From JBJYIN01 sp046237015 (GTDB lineage: Bacteria; Pseudomonadota; Gammaproteobacteria; Enterobacterales; Enterobacteriaceae): 64,000 nt of DNA. The position numbers and the translations under genes were made by a program. Under the pieces are notes generated by a model that was given only the letters and a program-made list of their open reading frames with translations, ran no database searches and was not told where the DNA came from. Location: positions 62,001 through 126,000 of the forward strand of contig NZ_JBJYIN010000009.1 of the NCBI RefSeq assembly GCF_046237015.1, given 5' to 3'. Numbering within the stretch: the stretch's first letter is position 1; every line of letters starts with the position of its first letter. Positions 54,238 to 63,439 of this stretch are shown here, in pieces.

Positions 54238-55275
54238 TCAGCGCATGCGGTTACTGCTTTCCACCAGAGAGTTGTAGTTTCTGATGAGCTTTTCGGCGCT
54301 GCCATCCACCATCCAGCCGGAACTGCTAGATAGCATCATGCGCTCACTTTGGCTGTAAGGGGTCTTATCGCGCACCCGGCGCAGGCGTTCTTTGGCGGAT
54401 ATGCGATAGCTTTCTAATGGCGAACTCATCAGCAACCATGTCGAGGGTTTCGCGGTTTCGGGCTTTTTGGCCAGCTCGATTAGCGCATCGGCGTTGTCTT
54501 CATAAGCCTTGAGCCGCGATGTCGCCGTGTCGACGTTGAAATCATCTTGCGTCAGTAAATTTACCAACTGCTTGGCGCTGAGCATGGTAGCCATATACCA
54601 GTAATTGAATTGGCGGCCTTCACTCTTCTCGATTTCCGCCAATTGAATCAGTTGGCGCTCGTCGTTGGCTTCTTCCAGAGCCTGATTGAACTGGCGGTTG
54701 GCCGTGCTGAATGCCGCATAGTGTTTGACGATGTCGCCATGCATCGCTTTGCCGCGTGCCATCGCGTCATCTTTATAGTTCTCGCGACTGTAGTAAGTAT
54801 CGGCTTCCTGTAATGTCTGGCCCCAGGTGGTCACTGTTGCGGAGTAGTCCTTGGCAGCCGTATCTAGCGCGGGCATGACAGGCTCGCTTTGGGCTGCCTT
54901 GATAAGGGGTTCCCCGCAGTCTTTCAAGCTGGATTCTGACATTGAGTAGACGCCGTAAATGACTCGCTCTTTACCTGTAGGGCCCACCTTCATGTCTTTA
55001 ACCCAGGATGCGTATCGTTCCATTGCTTTATGGGCGCGTTCATGGGTGGCATTGAAGCATTGAATGTAGAGATTAAGCTTCTGGTTAGCATCGACCTGGG
55101 GTTTTGCTTCAGGTGCAGGTGCAGGTGCAGGTGCAGGTGCCGTGCTGGCAGCGGCAGGCGTCGACTGGGTTGGCTCGGTGGTGACGTCTGGCTTGTCTTC
55201 ACAGGCTGTTAAGCCTATGGCTGCGGCAACGAGTGCGGCCAGCCCGACAGGTGTTTTGATATTGCGAACGTTCAT
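54238..55275 (-). CDS. DUF3829 lipoprotein (YiiG-like)
   Basis: This is a predicted lipoprotein of 345 residues related over its length to E. coli YiiG, of unknown function. The lipobox ends at Cys25 (IGLTACEDK), followed by a Thr/Ala/Pro linker with an (Ala-Pro) repeat at about 46-55. The DUF3829 helical domain then has conserved segments GPTGKERVIYGVYSMSES, TYYSRENYKDDAMARGKAMH and SAKERLRRVRDKTPYS. A neutral lysine-free lipobox neighbourhood (Asp at +3, Glu at +2) leaves inner versus outer membrane location open. The Ala-Pro stretch is encoded by a hexamer repeat. Confidence 0.85.
   Translation of the reverse strand: MNVRNIKTPVGLAALVAAAIGLTACEDKPDVTTEPTQSTPAAASTAPAPAPAPAPEAKPQVDANQKLNLYIQCFNATHERAHKAMERYASWVKDMKVGPTGKERVIYGVYSMSESSLKDCGEPLIKAAQSEPVMPALDTAAKDYSATVTTWGQTLQEADTYYSRENYKDDAMARGKAMHGDIVKHYAAFSTANRQFNQALEEANDERQLIQLAEIEKSEGRQFNYWYMATMLSAKQLVNLLTQDDFNVDTATSRLKAYEDNADALIELAKKPETAKPSTWLLMSSPLESYRISAKERLRRVRDKTPYSQSERMMLSSSSGWMVDGSAEKLIRNYNSLVESSNRMR
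55111..55140. repeat. Hexanucleotide tandem repeat (AGGTGC)5
   Basis: Five perfect copies of AGGTGC lie in the linker of the DUF3829 lipoprotein and encode alternating Ala and Pro. The six-base unit keeps frame, so copy number can change linker length without breaking the gene. Confidence 0.85.
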
Positions 55276-55412
55276 GTGAAATTTCCTTTTCTTTGGTTGT
55301 GGTGCAGGTGGTTATGTGGCCACGTCAGAGTTGTCGTTAAATGCCTTATTCAAGCTGAGGTCGGGTGATACGCTACAGCAATGAGAGGACTGTAGCGAAT
55401 AGCCGTTTTGGT

Positions 55413-56432
55413 TTATGCCCGTGAGTCGGGATGACGCCAATGAATACGCGTCGGGATATAGCGCCGATCTTCTTCAAGCGGCTGCTGTGCAATCAGGCTG
55501 GTTACCATTTCGAAGCTGCTACGTGCCAGCGTTTCACAATCCTGTGCCACGGTATCGATCTTTAGCGGTAAACAATCAAACAGATAGTGATCGTCAAAAC
55601 TACACAGGCGGATATCACTTTCCATCAGGTTATGCTGATTCAGATAACGCAAAACCCCTTCCAGCAACCCACAGGCGGCAACGAACAGCGCTTTCGGTGG
55701 GCGCCCCAAGGTTGCACACAGTTGGGCAAACATTTCATAACCAGAGCTAGGATGGTAACTACCATGAATGATCCACTCTGGGCGGCATTCCAGACCAGCA
55801 CGCTGCAAACCCAGTTGAAAACCTGCCAGACGATCGCGGGTCGGTGAAATGCGTGATTGACCACCGATAAAATAGAATTCTTCCTGATGCTGGAGGGCGA
55901 TACGTTCGACCATTTCTGCTGTGGATTCTACCGCTTCGGAAATCACCATCGGCAGCGTGGAATCACCAATCACCCGGTCAAACTGTATGACGGGCAGTTG
56001 CTGATTAATTTTCTGATACTCGGTATCGCTCAACAGGCTGGAGGCGACAATCAGACCATCGACCTGACGCTGCACCAGACTGTTAACGGCCATCATCTCC
56101 TGACTGGCATTTTCGTCGGTGCAGGCAATCAGCAGCTGTAGCCCTGCTTCACGGCACAGCATTTCCAGCTCGCGGGAAATGACGGCAAACCCGTAGTTGG
56201 TCATTTCCGGCACCACCAGCCCCAGCGTGTTGCTGCGTGAGGAACGCAGCGAACGTGCGTGAATACTGGGCTGATAACGTTGCTCATGTGCGACGGCTAA
56301 AATACGATCGCGGGTTTCATCAGAAACGCGAAACTCTTTACTGCGTCCGTTAAGTACCAGACTGGCGGTGGATTTTGATACACCGGCCAGCGCGGCGATG
56401 TCACTGATTGTTATGCGTTTAGTCGGTTTCAC
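55413..56432 (-). CDS. scrR: Sucrose operon repressor ScrR (LacI family)
   Basis: ScrR represses the scr genes and is released by fructose or fructose 1-phosphate in enterobacteria. The 339-residue product has a LacI-type helix-turn-helix (ITISDIAALAGVSKSTASLVLNG, residues 7-29), a hinge helix, and a periplasmic-binding-protein-like sensor domain. It lies 30 bp after scrB, so it may be autoregulated through read-through. Candidate operators are seen before scrY and scrK. Confidence 0.93.
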   Translation of the reverse strand: MKPTKRITISDIAALAGVSKSTASLVLNGRSKEFRVSDETRDRILAVAHEQRYQPSIHARSLRSSRSNTLGLVVPEMTNYGFAVISRELEMLCREAGLQLLIACTDENASQEMMAVNSLVQRQVDGLIVASSLLSDTEYQKINQQLPVIQFDRVIGDSTLPMVISEAVESTAEMVERIALQHQEEFYFIGGQSRISPTRDRLAGFQLGLQRAGLECRPEWIIHGSYHPSSGYEMFAQLCATLGRPPKALFVAACGLLEGVLRYLNQHNLMESDIRLCSFDDHYLFDCLPLKIDTVAQDCETLARSSFEMVTSLIAQQPLEEDRRYIPTRIHWRHPDSRA

Positions 56433-56462
56433 CGCGAGGTCTGCTATCAGAAAAAAGGGAGG

Positions 56463-57872
56463 TTATTCTATCACGCATGACGCTAACAGCCAGTGTTGTA
56501 GCGTTAATCGTCCAGAACCGCTGAACGTCATGATTGCCTCGTTTTCCGGAAAATAGCGTGCAGACATCACGGCTTCGCCGTCGTTGATGAAAATTTCAAT
56601 GCTGGATCGATCGCACAATATCTGCAATTGGCTTAGGTCACCGCGCCAGTAGCGATGTACGGGTTCACCGGTGCGACGATTGCGGCGGCTGAGTGTCACA
56701 CGCTCCCCATCCCAGCAGAGAACCAGTTGTGAGGCGAGGCTGAACTGAAATTCCCCTTGCACAGTGATGAGAATTTCCGCGCTGCTGGCATGCAGTGGAG
56801 ACGCGTAGTCTGCGGTTCCTTGCCAGGCGTAATGTTGCCTGCGTAACTGTTGTAGTTCACGTGCAGGGCGTTGATAAACACGATCGCCATGTAGCGTGAG
56901 TTCACGCGGACAGGTCATAGTGTGGATCCAACCGTATTCGATCGTCGGCTCAAAGAATTCATTATCGTCGGGAATCGACATCCAGCCGAACAGCAGGCGT
57001 CGCCCGTCTTCGCTCAGCGTGGTTTGCGGGGCGTAAAACTCGAAGCCGAGATCCAGTTCGTGGAAGCCCTGATGCGGATAGGTGCCGTTGTCGTAATTGA
57101 GTGATCCAATGAAATAGCCTGCCTGAAAGGTATTCAGGTAGCGTTCTGCTTCGGCGGGAATACCTTGCGGACAACAAATCAGGACGTCTTGGCCATCCAA
57201 CGGAAACAGATCCGGGCATTCCCACATGTAGCCAAAATCACCCAGTCCGCCCAAACGAGAACCAGCGATCTCGCCGATCTTTTCCCACGCCAGCAGATCG
57301 TCAGAACGGTAGAGCAGCACTTTCCCTTGCAGTTCGAGATCTTGTGCGCCGAGCACCATGTACCAGCGGTCATCATGACGCCAGACTTTCGGATCGCGAA
57401 CGTGTCCGGTGTAGCCCTCAGGGAGCGTCAGTACTGCGCCCAGTTTGTCATATTCACCGTTAGGATTCTCACGGGCGAGGCATTGAAACGCGGTACGTGA
57501 GCCGTCGCCGTATTTCACATTACCCGTATACACCAGCATGATCGCGCCCTGATCGACCACGGCAGAGCCAGAGTAGCAGCCGTGGCTTTCATAGCTTTCA
57601 CTTGGCACCAGTGCGACCGGTTCATGCGTCCAGTTCACCAGATCGGCGGAGCTCCAGTGCCCCCAGAATTTTGCTCCATGGGCACAGGAGAGAGGATTCC
57701 ACTGATAAAACAGATGGTAACGCCCATTATGATGAATAAATCCGTTTGGATCGTTGAGCAGACCCACGCACGGGGACAGGTGCCATTCCGGGCGATACGG
57801 GTCTTCCTGTTTCCGAGAGTGACCTGACATCAGGGCGTGCGCCATGCGCTTTAGTAAGTGGACTTCCTTCAT
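56463..57872 (-). CDS. scrB: Sucrose-6-phosphate hydrolase ScrB (GH32)
   Basis: ScrB splits sucrose 6-phosphate from the PTS into glucose 6-phosphate and fructose. The 469-residue product is a GH32 enzyme with the nucleophile Asp41 in LLNDPNG, the transition-state Asp in HVRDPKVW, and the acid/base Glu in WECPDLF. A beta-propeller is followed by a C-terminal beta-sandwich. Its ATG overlaps the scrA stop in TAATG, so translation is coupled. Confidence 0.96.
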   Translation of the reverse strand: MKEVHLLKRMAHALMSGHSRKQEDPYRPEWHLSPCVGLLNDPNGFIHHNGRYHLFYQWNPLSCAHGAKFWGHWSSADLVNWTHEPVALVPSESYESHGCYSGSAVVDQGAIMLVYTGNVKYGDGSRTAFQCLARENPNGEYDKLGAVLTLPEGYTGHVRDPKVWRHDDRWYMVLGAQDLELQGKVLLYRSDDLLAWEKIGEIAGSRLGGLGDFGYMWECPDLFPLDGQDVLICCPQGIPAEAERYLNTFQAGYFIGSLNYDNGTYPHQGFHELDLGFEFYAPQTTLSEDGRRLLFGWMSIPDDNEFFEPTIEYGWIHTMTCPRELTLHGDRVYQRPARELQQLRRQHYAWQGTADYASPLHASSAEILITVQGEFQFSLASQLVLCWDGERVTLSRRNRRTGEPVHRYWRGDLSQLQILCDRSSIEIFINDGEAVMSARYFPENEAIMTFSGSGRLTLQHWLLASCVIE

Positions 57873-59242
57873 TATTCGCTATCCGTTTTGTATTTCAGCA
57901 GTAAGGAAATGACAAAGGCGGCACCGAACGCAATCAACATCCCAATCAGGTAGTTAAGCATCGATCCACCTTGCACAATGGCCAGACCTGGAAAACCCGT
58001 CAGCCCAACGGCCGTCATATTAACGTGATTGAATACGACCCACGCGCCACCCAGCGCACCGCCCGCCAATGCCGCCAGGAACGGTTTAATGAAGCGCAGG
58101 TTGATACCAAATATCGCCGCTTCTGTGATGCCCAGTAGACAAGAGAGTCCCGCAGGAACGGCAATCGCTCGGGTTTTGGCATCACGCGTTTTAAAGTATA
58201 CCGCCAGACACGCGCCGCCCTGTGCCACGTTCGCCATCGCCCAAATTGGCAGCAGGAAGTTGACGCCGATATTTGGGTTGCCAAGCAGCCCGGCTTCAAT
58301 GGCATGGAAGCTGTGATGTACGCCGGTGATCACGATGACAGAGTAGAGGCCGCCAAATAGCAAACCGGCCAGCCAGCCCGCGTGAGCAATCAAGGTGCTG
58401 AGTAAGAAAGAAATGCCATCGCCTAACGCACGACCCGCTGGGCCAATAAGCAGCATCGCGACGAAACCGGAAATGATGACCGTAAGGAACGGGGTAACGA
58501 TGATGTCCAACGCATCAGGTACGATCTTGCGTAGACGCTTTTCCACAATGCTCATGAACCAGACGGCCAGCAGTACCGGAAACACGGTGCCTTGATAGCC
58601 GATCATGGCGATGTCCATGCCGAAAAAGTGCATGGTCTGGAAGCCGCCCGCGACGCCCCAGGCGTTGGTCAGCGCCGGATGGGTCAGGATGCCGCCCAGC
58701 GTCGCACCGAGATAGGGGTTACCGCCGAATTCCCGCGCGGCGGTAAAACCGATCAGGATTGGCAGGATAATAAAGGCAGCGGAGCTGAATATATCCAGCA
58801 TCACGAAAATTGCGCTACTGGCATCGACCCAGCCATAGGTTTTGATCATGCCGAGCAGCCCCATCAACAGACCGGATGCGATAATCGCCGGCATGATAGG
58901 AACGAAGATGTTCGATAGCAGACGTGCAAGGCGTTGCAATGGGTTCAGTTTTTTCGCGGCGACAGAGGCCGCTTCGGATTTGCTCGATTCACTGATGCCA
59001 GCCGCTTTGATGAACTCGGCATATACCTTGTTGACCAGACCTGTGCCGAAAATGATCTGCATTTGTCCCGCGTTCTGGAAACAGCCTTTAACGCCATCAA
59101 CGTTCTCGATGGCTTTCTTGTCAGCTAAATTGTCGTCATTCAGTACCAGACGCAGGCGAGTCGCGCAGTGGGCAGCACTGGCGATATTCTCTTTCCCGCC
59201 GAGAAGGGGAATGAGCGCGGCGGCAGTTTTGTTGATATCCAT
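57872..59242 (-). CDS. scrA: Sucrose-specific PTS enzyme IIBC ScrA
   Basis: ScrA imports sucrose and phosphorylates it at C6, using the phosphate of glucose-type IIA. The start is ATG 59242 (MDINKTAAALIP) with GAGG upstream; the frame extends 25 residues more without homology. The 456-residue product has an N-terminal IIB domain with phospho-Cys26 (AAHCATRLRL) and a IIC membrane domain of about ten segments. No IIA domain is fused, so Crr must supply it. Confidence 0.96.
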   Translation of the reverse strand: MDINKTAAALIPLLGGKENIASAAHCATRLRLVLNDDNLADKKAIENVDGVKGCFQNAGQMQIIFGTGLVNKVYAEFIKAAGISESSKSEAASVAAKKLNPLQRLARLLSNIFVPIMPAIIASGLLMGLLGMIKTYGWVDASSAIFVMLDIFSSAAFIILPILIGFTAAREFGGNPYLGATLGGILTHPALTNAWGVAGGFQTMHFFGMDIAMIGYQGTVFPVLLAVWFMSIVEKRLRKIVPDALDIIVTPFLTVIISGFVAMLLIGPAGRALGDGISFLLSTLIAHAGWLAGLLFGGLYSVIVITGVHHSFHAIEAGLLGNPNIGVNFLLPIWAMANVAQGGACLAVYFKTRDAKTRAIAVPAGLSCLLGITEAAIFGINLRFIKPFLAALAGGALGGAWVVFNHVNMTAVGLTGFPGLAIVQGGSMLNYLIGMLIAFGAAFVISLLLKYKTDSE

Positions 59243-59320
59243 ATTATTCCTCTTTTCAATCGGATATGCAGTTTCTTTGGCGTCGATTAGCGCGTAATCG
59301 ACGCCAGAGCCGGGCAAAGG

Positions 59321-60856
59321 TTAGAACCAGGTTTCCATCTGGATACCGAAGTTCCATTCGCCGCCTGCTTTAAAGCCGGTGGAGCCAAACGTATCTTCAC
59401 TGGAGTAGTGATCCAGTCGCTTATCCCAGTCCATGTAGCTGGCAAACACGCGCAGTTCAGGACGGCTAAAGAAGTTGCCGATATCGCCGACCTTGAATGT
59501 CGGGGCGAAGGTCAGCTTGTAGAAACCGCCGCTCACCTGATTCAGGCTGCGATAACCGCGCGGATCGAGGTCCATGTATTGATAGCTGCCTTCATAAGCC
59601 AGTGCAAAGTTTTCGGTGATTTCCTGAATCAGGCGCGCATTAAACGTCACCCATTCGTAGCTATCGCCGTTGACGTAACGGTCTTTGCTGGTTTGCGCCA
59701 GAATGGACGGCGCGAAGTTCCAGGTCTTGTTCAGCGCCGTTGTACCGTAGGTTGCAAAACGCCAGGTGTTGGCATCGTCGGTCAGGTTGCCATCGGCACC
59801 GATGTTTTTCACTTCGCCGCCCAGTCCGTGACCGTAGAGGATCGCGGTTTTCGATGTCCCGTCGCGCAAGCCGTAGAAGCTGTCACCGTGGTAAGCCACC
59901 ATCGCGTGATAACCTTTATCGCCCGCATGGGTATTGGTGACGACGGTGTTATCACGGCTTGTACCGGTGTTTGCTTTTACATCGTTATTCTTGGCCGTTA
60001 ATCCGCTCAGCATGAACTGGAAGGGTCCAACGTAGTTGTTGGCGGTAAAGACGTAGTTTTTGATGTCGTTATCCAGCGAGGTAATTTCGCCGAGGCTGCG
60101 GCCATACAGCGAGAAGTTACTCTTGGCACTCTCCGCCCATTTCACGTCGTAGATCCCGCCGCCAGTGCCCGCGAGGAAGATCACGTCGCTGTCCAGCCAG
60201 TGAATGTCGAAGTTATCGCGATCGAAGCGTTTACCTGCCCACAGCGTGGTGTCCTTAAAGGCACCAGTGAAGGTCGGTAATGAACCCAGTTCGACGAAGG
60301 CTTCGCGGATGTTCAGGTCGCTGGTGGCCGCCGTCCAGTCGTTATAGCTGCGCTGGCCGTCCGCCATCATCACCTTGAAGCGGGTGGTGGCACCGTTATC
60401 CAGCTTCTGTTTGTGCTCCAGTTTGAGCTCGACGTAGGTGTCGTCTTCATTGCCTAAGCGACCGATATGTCCGCCAGTCTGGCCGGCAGGGGACATACCC
60501 GGTCCGATATCGGTTTTGGAACTGGTGGCGGAGTTATTGATCGACAGGCCGGAACGCGCGTAGCCGTGGAATTCAAATCCATCTGCAAATGATTTTTGCT
60601 TAGCCAGCGCCGTTGTGCGCTGTTCTACCTGCTGGGTTTTTTGTTCGGTTTGCGTGGTGCGGGTGGCGAGCTGTTGGGTTTGCTTTTCTGCGGCGTCAGC
60701 TCTGGCTTCGGCGGCTTGGGCACGGGCTTCAGCCTGTTGTAAGCGCTGCTCCATGGCGTTCAGGCGGGCTTCAATACTATCTGTGTTGGCAGCGGAAACA
60801 TAAAACGGGGAGGAGAGTAATAATCCTATCGTCACAGCAAGGTGGCTTGGTTTCAT
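59321..60856 (-). CDS. scrY: Sucrose porin ScrY
   Basis: ScrY is a trimeric outer-membrane porin that speeds sucrose entry. The start is ATG 60856 (MKPSHLAVT); an ATG 16 codons upstream lies right at the operator and gives an unlikely signal-peptide N-region. The 511-residue product has a signal peptide (cleavage after VSA, about 22) and a coiled-coil alpha-helical N-terminus (Ala/Glu/Arg-rich, about 26-90). The 18-strand beta barrel is closed by the C-terminal Phe (QMETWF). It is first in scrYAB(R), with 78 bp to scrA. Confidence 0.95.
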   Translation of the reverse strand: MKPSHLAVTIGLLLSSPFYVSAANTDSIEARLNAMEQRLQQAEARAQAAEARADAAEKQTQQLATRTTQTEQKTQQVEQRTTALAKQKSFADGFEFHGYARSGLSINNSATSSKTDIGPGMSPAGQTGGHIGRLGNEDDTYVELKLEHKQKLDNGATTRFKVMMADGQRSYNDWTAATSDLNIREAFVELGSLPTFTGAFKDTTLWAGKRFDRDNFDIHWLDSDVIFLAGTGGGIYDVKWAESAKSNFSLYGRSLGEITSLDNDIKNYVFTANNYVGPFQFMLSGLTAKNNDVKANTGTSRDNTVVTNTHAGDKGYHAMVAYHGDSFYGLRDGTSKTAILYGHGLGGEVKNIGADGNLTDDANTWRFATYGTTALNKTWNFAPSILAQTSKDRYVNGDSYEWVTFNARLIQEITENFALAYEGSYQYMDLDPRGYRSLNQVSGGFYKLTFAPTFKVGDIGNFFSRPELRVFASYMDWDKRLDHYSSEDTFGSTGFKAGGEWNFGIQMETWF

Positions 60857-60904
60857 TTTTTCGTTCTCGTCGTGAAGGAGATTTATTGTTTTTGGATTTC
60901 TCAT

Positions 60905-60930
60905 GTTTAGCTAAATTGCTAAACCGGTTT
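60905..60930. promoter_or_regulatory. Putative ScrR operator before scrY
   Basis: GTTTAGC (60905-60911) and GCTAAAC (60918-60924) are a perfect 7-bp inverted repeat, and a second overlapping palindrome AAACCGGTTT lies at 60921-60930. LacI-family sites commonly have this kind of CG-centred symmetry. The site is 50 bp upstream of the scrY ATG. Confidence 0.65.
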
Positions 60931-61053
60931 TTCATGAGAAAAATAAAAGCCAGCAGGAGGGTTAGCAAGAAATTTCACTCGCCCGATTCTGTAACTGTGA
61001 TCCTGACGACAAAACCGGGCGGTAACCGTATTAAACGGAGGGATTAGGGTTGG

Positions 61054-61977
61054 CTAAGGGAGTGCGTGCAATTGCTGAGCGTAGGGGAGTGCGGTCATTG
61101 CGCCTTTTGCTGTGGTGGCGAGTGCGCCACACCGCTGCGCCTGCGCGATAATCGGATCCCAGCTAAGTGGCTGTGACAGATCGTCATATTGCGCCAGGCC
61201 GTGCAGTAAACCCGCGACGAAGGCATCCCCAGCACCCGTGGTGTCGATTGGTGTCACTAACGGCGCAGCAAAGTGCTGTCGCTGGCGGCGATCGTGCAGC
61301 CAAACGCCTTCACTGCCCAGCGTCACCAGCAGCAGTTGGGTGGGGTAGCGTTGTATGAACTGCTGAATTCCTGCTTCAACGTCCGATGTTGAACATAGAA
61401 AGGCCAGTTCTTCACGTGATAGCTTCACGACATCAGCCAGCATCAGCGCTTGTGTCAGACAGTCGCGCAGTTCCTGCTCGCTTTGCCAGAGATCGTCACG
61501 GATATTCGGGTCGAAGCTGACCCAGCCTCGCGCGGCTTTCACCTGCCGCATTGCTTCAAATGCGGTGCTGCGCGAAGGTTCTTGAGAAAGCGCAATGGAG
61601 CAAAGGTGCAGCCATTCTTTCTGATTGAACGTAGGCAGATCTTCCGGTTGCAAAAACAGGTCAGCACTCGGGCGTACCATAAACGTGAACGTGCGTTCCC
61701 CCGCCGCATCAAGGCTCACGACCACGGTTGAGGTCCTATGGTGCTTATCATGCGCCATGTGATGCGTATCGACGCTTTCCTGTTCCAGCACCGTTTTTAA
61801 AAAATGGCCAAAAACATCGTCGCCGACGCGCCCCACAAAGGCGCTGTTTCCCCCCAGTCTGGCAATGCCGACAGCGACATTGGCCGGTGCGCCGCCGGGG
61901 CATTTCAGATAGCGTTCCGTATCTTCCGGGATGAGATCGACAACCGCGTCGCCCATAACCCAAACTCTGTTTGCCAT
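61054..61977 (-). CDS. scrK: Fructokinase ScrK
   Basis: ScrK phosphorylates the fructose released by ScrB to fructose 6-phosphate. The 307-residue product is a PfkB-family kinase with the substrate-binding GGAPANVAVGIARLGG block near residue 28 and the ATP/catalytic DTTGAGDAFVAGLLHG motif near residue 245 with its base Asp. It is on the same strand as scrY but separated by 197 bp, with its own ScrR-like half-sites upstream, so it is probably a separate transcription unit of the same regulon. Confidence 0.95.
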   Translation of the reverse strand: MANRVWVMGDAVVDLIPEDTERYLKCPGGAPANVAVGIARLGGNSAFVGRVGDDVFGHFLKTVLEQESVDTHHMAHDKHHRTSTVVVSLDAAGERTFTFMVRPSADLFLQPEDLPTFNQKEWLHLCSIALSQEPSRSTAFEAMRQVKAARGWVSFDPNIRDDLWQSEQELRDCLTQALMLADVVKLSREELAFLCSTSDVEAGIQQFIQRYPTQLLLVTLGSEGVWLHDRRQRQHFAAPLVTPIDTTGAGDAFVAGLLHGLAQYDDLSQPLSWDPIIAQAQRCGALATTAKGAMTALPYAQQLHALP

Positions 61978-62301
61978 AACGTTACTCTTATCAATGATAA
62001 TTGGACCGTTTGCTAAAATAGAAGAATCGGTTTAGCTAAGCAATATCTTCATGGGACGATAGTCTTGATAACGGATAGAGAATAAGTGATAGATCGGATA
62101 GAACACGTCTGTTATCTGAATGCGTTAAGTGTATGGATAAAAAGATTTTTTTGACATGGCACCGTTGAGTAAGGAAAGTAGATGAGGTCGAAGTTTTGGA
62201 CATGACTGACTAAATAAAATGTGTTTTTGCCCGATACCAACTATGTCGTTGAATGATGCAGCGTGACAGCCGCAAGGAAGATACCAAGAAGGAGAGATGA
62301 G
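61978..62301. other. Divergent scrK and small-gene/bactofilin control region
   Basis: These 324 bp hold the ScrR-like half-sites GCTAAA (62012-62017) and TTTAGC (62031-62036, within CGGTTTAGC) upstream of scrK. TTGACA occurs at 62151-62156, but no -10 at the right spacing goes with it. No further coding frame is supported. AAGGAGAG (62289-62296) is the Shine-Dalgarno of the small gene. Confidence 0.5.
62012..62036. promoter_or_regulatory. Putative ScrR half-sites before scrK
   Basis: GCTAAA (62012-62017) and TTTAGC (62031-62036) are inverted, and the right copy is preceded by CGG as in the scrY site (CCGGTTT). Spacing differs from the scrY operator, so this may be a weaker or a single half-site. 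It is 35-60 bp upstream of scrK. Confidence 0.45.
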
Positions 62302-62490
62302 ATGACTCATAAAATCTTGGATAGTATGTTGGATGAATTAAAAGCTGTGGTTAAGCAGCATGTTGGTGACCGTGCTGATGTTCAGATCGACATACGCTAC
62401 CTGGATGGGGGGCGTAAAACACTTCGTATTACTATTCCTGATATTTCCACTCTGGAAATTGAATTCAATCGGCGTCCTGATCGTGCGTAA
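62302..62490 (+). CDS. Small uncharacterised protein upstream of bactofilin
   Basis: This 62-residue acidic-to-neutral soluble protein has no family I recognise. It starts at ATG 62302, with AAGGAG about 8 bases upstream; a longer frame back to a GTG at 62263 is less likely. The protein is helical at the N terminus (MTHKILDSMLDELKAVVKQ) with a beta-rich C terminus containing VQIDIRYLDGG and LRITIPDIS, and has no signal or membrane segment. It overlaps the bactofilin start by eight bases (GTGCGTAA), so the two are translationally coupled. A regulator or accessory protein of the bactofilin is a guess. Confidence 0.75.
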   Translation: MTHKILDSMLDELKAVVKQHVGDRADVQIDIRYLDGGRKTLRITIPDISTLEIEFNRRPDRA

Positions 62491-63190
62491 TTATAACCTA
62501 CTATGGGGCCTGTGGGCGGTATGGGCATTGCTGGTGGTTATCTGGTTGATTGATATCTGCCTGGATGTGCCTGTTCAGAATAATGGACCAATGTTAGCCT
62601 CGATTCTGGGAACGGTCGGGCTGGCATTGGGCGTATTTTTTTATCACTTTAAAAGGAATAGTCCTGTGTTTTCATTTGATAAAAGTAAAAAAGCGGCACC
62701 ATCCGTGCAAGAGAATAGTGAAATAAGCAATTTGCCTGAAGTGGTCAATTCAATCAGCCCTGTACGTGTCAAAAAAGACACGTTTATTTCTTTGGGCGCT
62801 CAATTAACAGGTCGGCTGACGGTTGATGGCAATATTACCGTTGAGGGTCAGGTTGACGGAGATATTCAATGTGACGATACCATCAAAGTGGAACATTCCG
62901 GTCAGGTAAAAGGCGAAATGAAATCCCAGCAAATTACCATTAACGGCCATGTCGAGGGGCGTATTGTCGCGAGTGCTGTCGCAATTTTGGCTCAGGGAAA
63001 AGTGATCGGTGATATTTTCTCGGATGAACTTTCCATTGAGAAAGGGGGGCTCTTCACGGGTCAATCAAACCCGTTAAATCCACAGGCTCCGGATCAGAAA
63101 AAATTGGTTCATGTGGAAAAGAAAAAAGACAAAATCGTCCCCGCGACCGTTGAACAAGAAAAAAGTACGCCGTCCTTAACCGAGAGTTAG
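62483..63190 (+). CDS. Membrane-anchored bactofilin (polymer-forming cytoskeletal protein)
   Basis: Bactofilins self-assemble into filaments that position cell-wall enzymes and affect shape. The GTG start 62483 overlaps the previous stop; a further upstream ATG in this frame (62360) lies inside the previous gene. The 235-residue product has two membrane helices (about 6-27 and 37-56), a Lys/Ser linker and a bactofilin beta-helix (about 100-195) with the repeated G-x-I/V-x-V-x-G pattern. A Lys-rich tail ends it. Proteus CcmA, tied to cell curvature, has the same anchored plan (established knowledge). No peptidoglycan hydrolase lies beside it. Confidence 0.85.
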   Translation: MRNYNLLWGLWAVWALLVVIWLIDICLDVPVQNNGPMLASILGTVGLALGVFFYHFKRNSPVFSFDKSKKAAPSVQENSEISNLPEVVNSISPVRVKKDTFISLGAQLTGRLTVDGNITVEGQVDGDIQCDDTIKVEHSGQVKGEMKSQQITINGHVEGRIVASAVAILAQGKVIGDIFSDELSIEKGGLFTGQSNPLNPQAPDQKKLVHVEKKKDKIVPATVEQEKSTPSLTES

Positions 63191-63439
63191 TCAGCGGTGT
63201 GATATTGAGGATAATGCCTCTGTTGCGTAATGACCGTTTGGATGCGGTAGCCTGAGATTGTGGCCTTGTCGGGTTACCCCATAAACGCCAGATAAAACTT
63301 GATCCTTCGCATATCTGAGACACTCTTATCAGCAGCGTTAGTGTTGTCCACGTATAATCTTCGCCCTTTGTTTCCTGATTAATCAATTATCAAATATTAA
63401 TCAGGCGCATGAACCCCATTTTTGATAACGAAGAATGCT

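Noticed and set aside
55111..55140. AGGTGC repeat as an on/off phase-variation switch
   Set aside because: The unit is six bases, so gain or loss keeps the reading frame; it could only change linker length.
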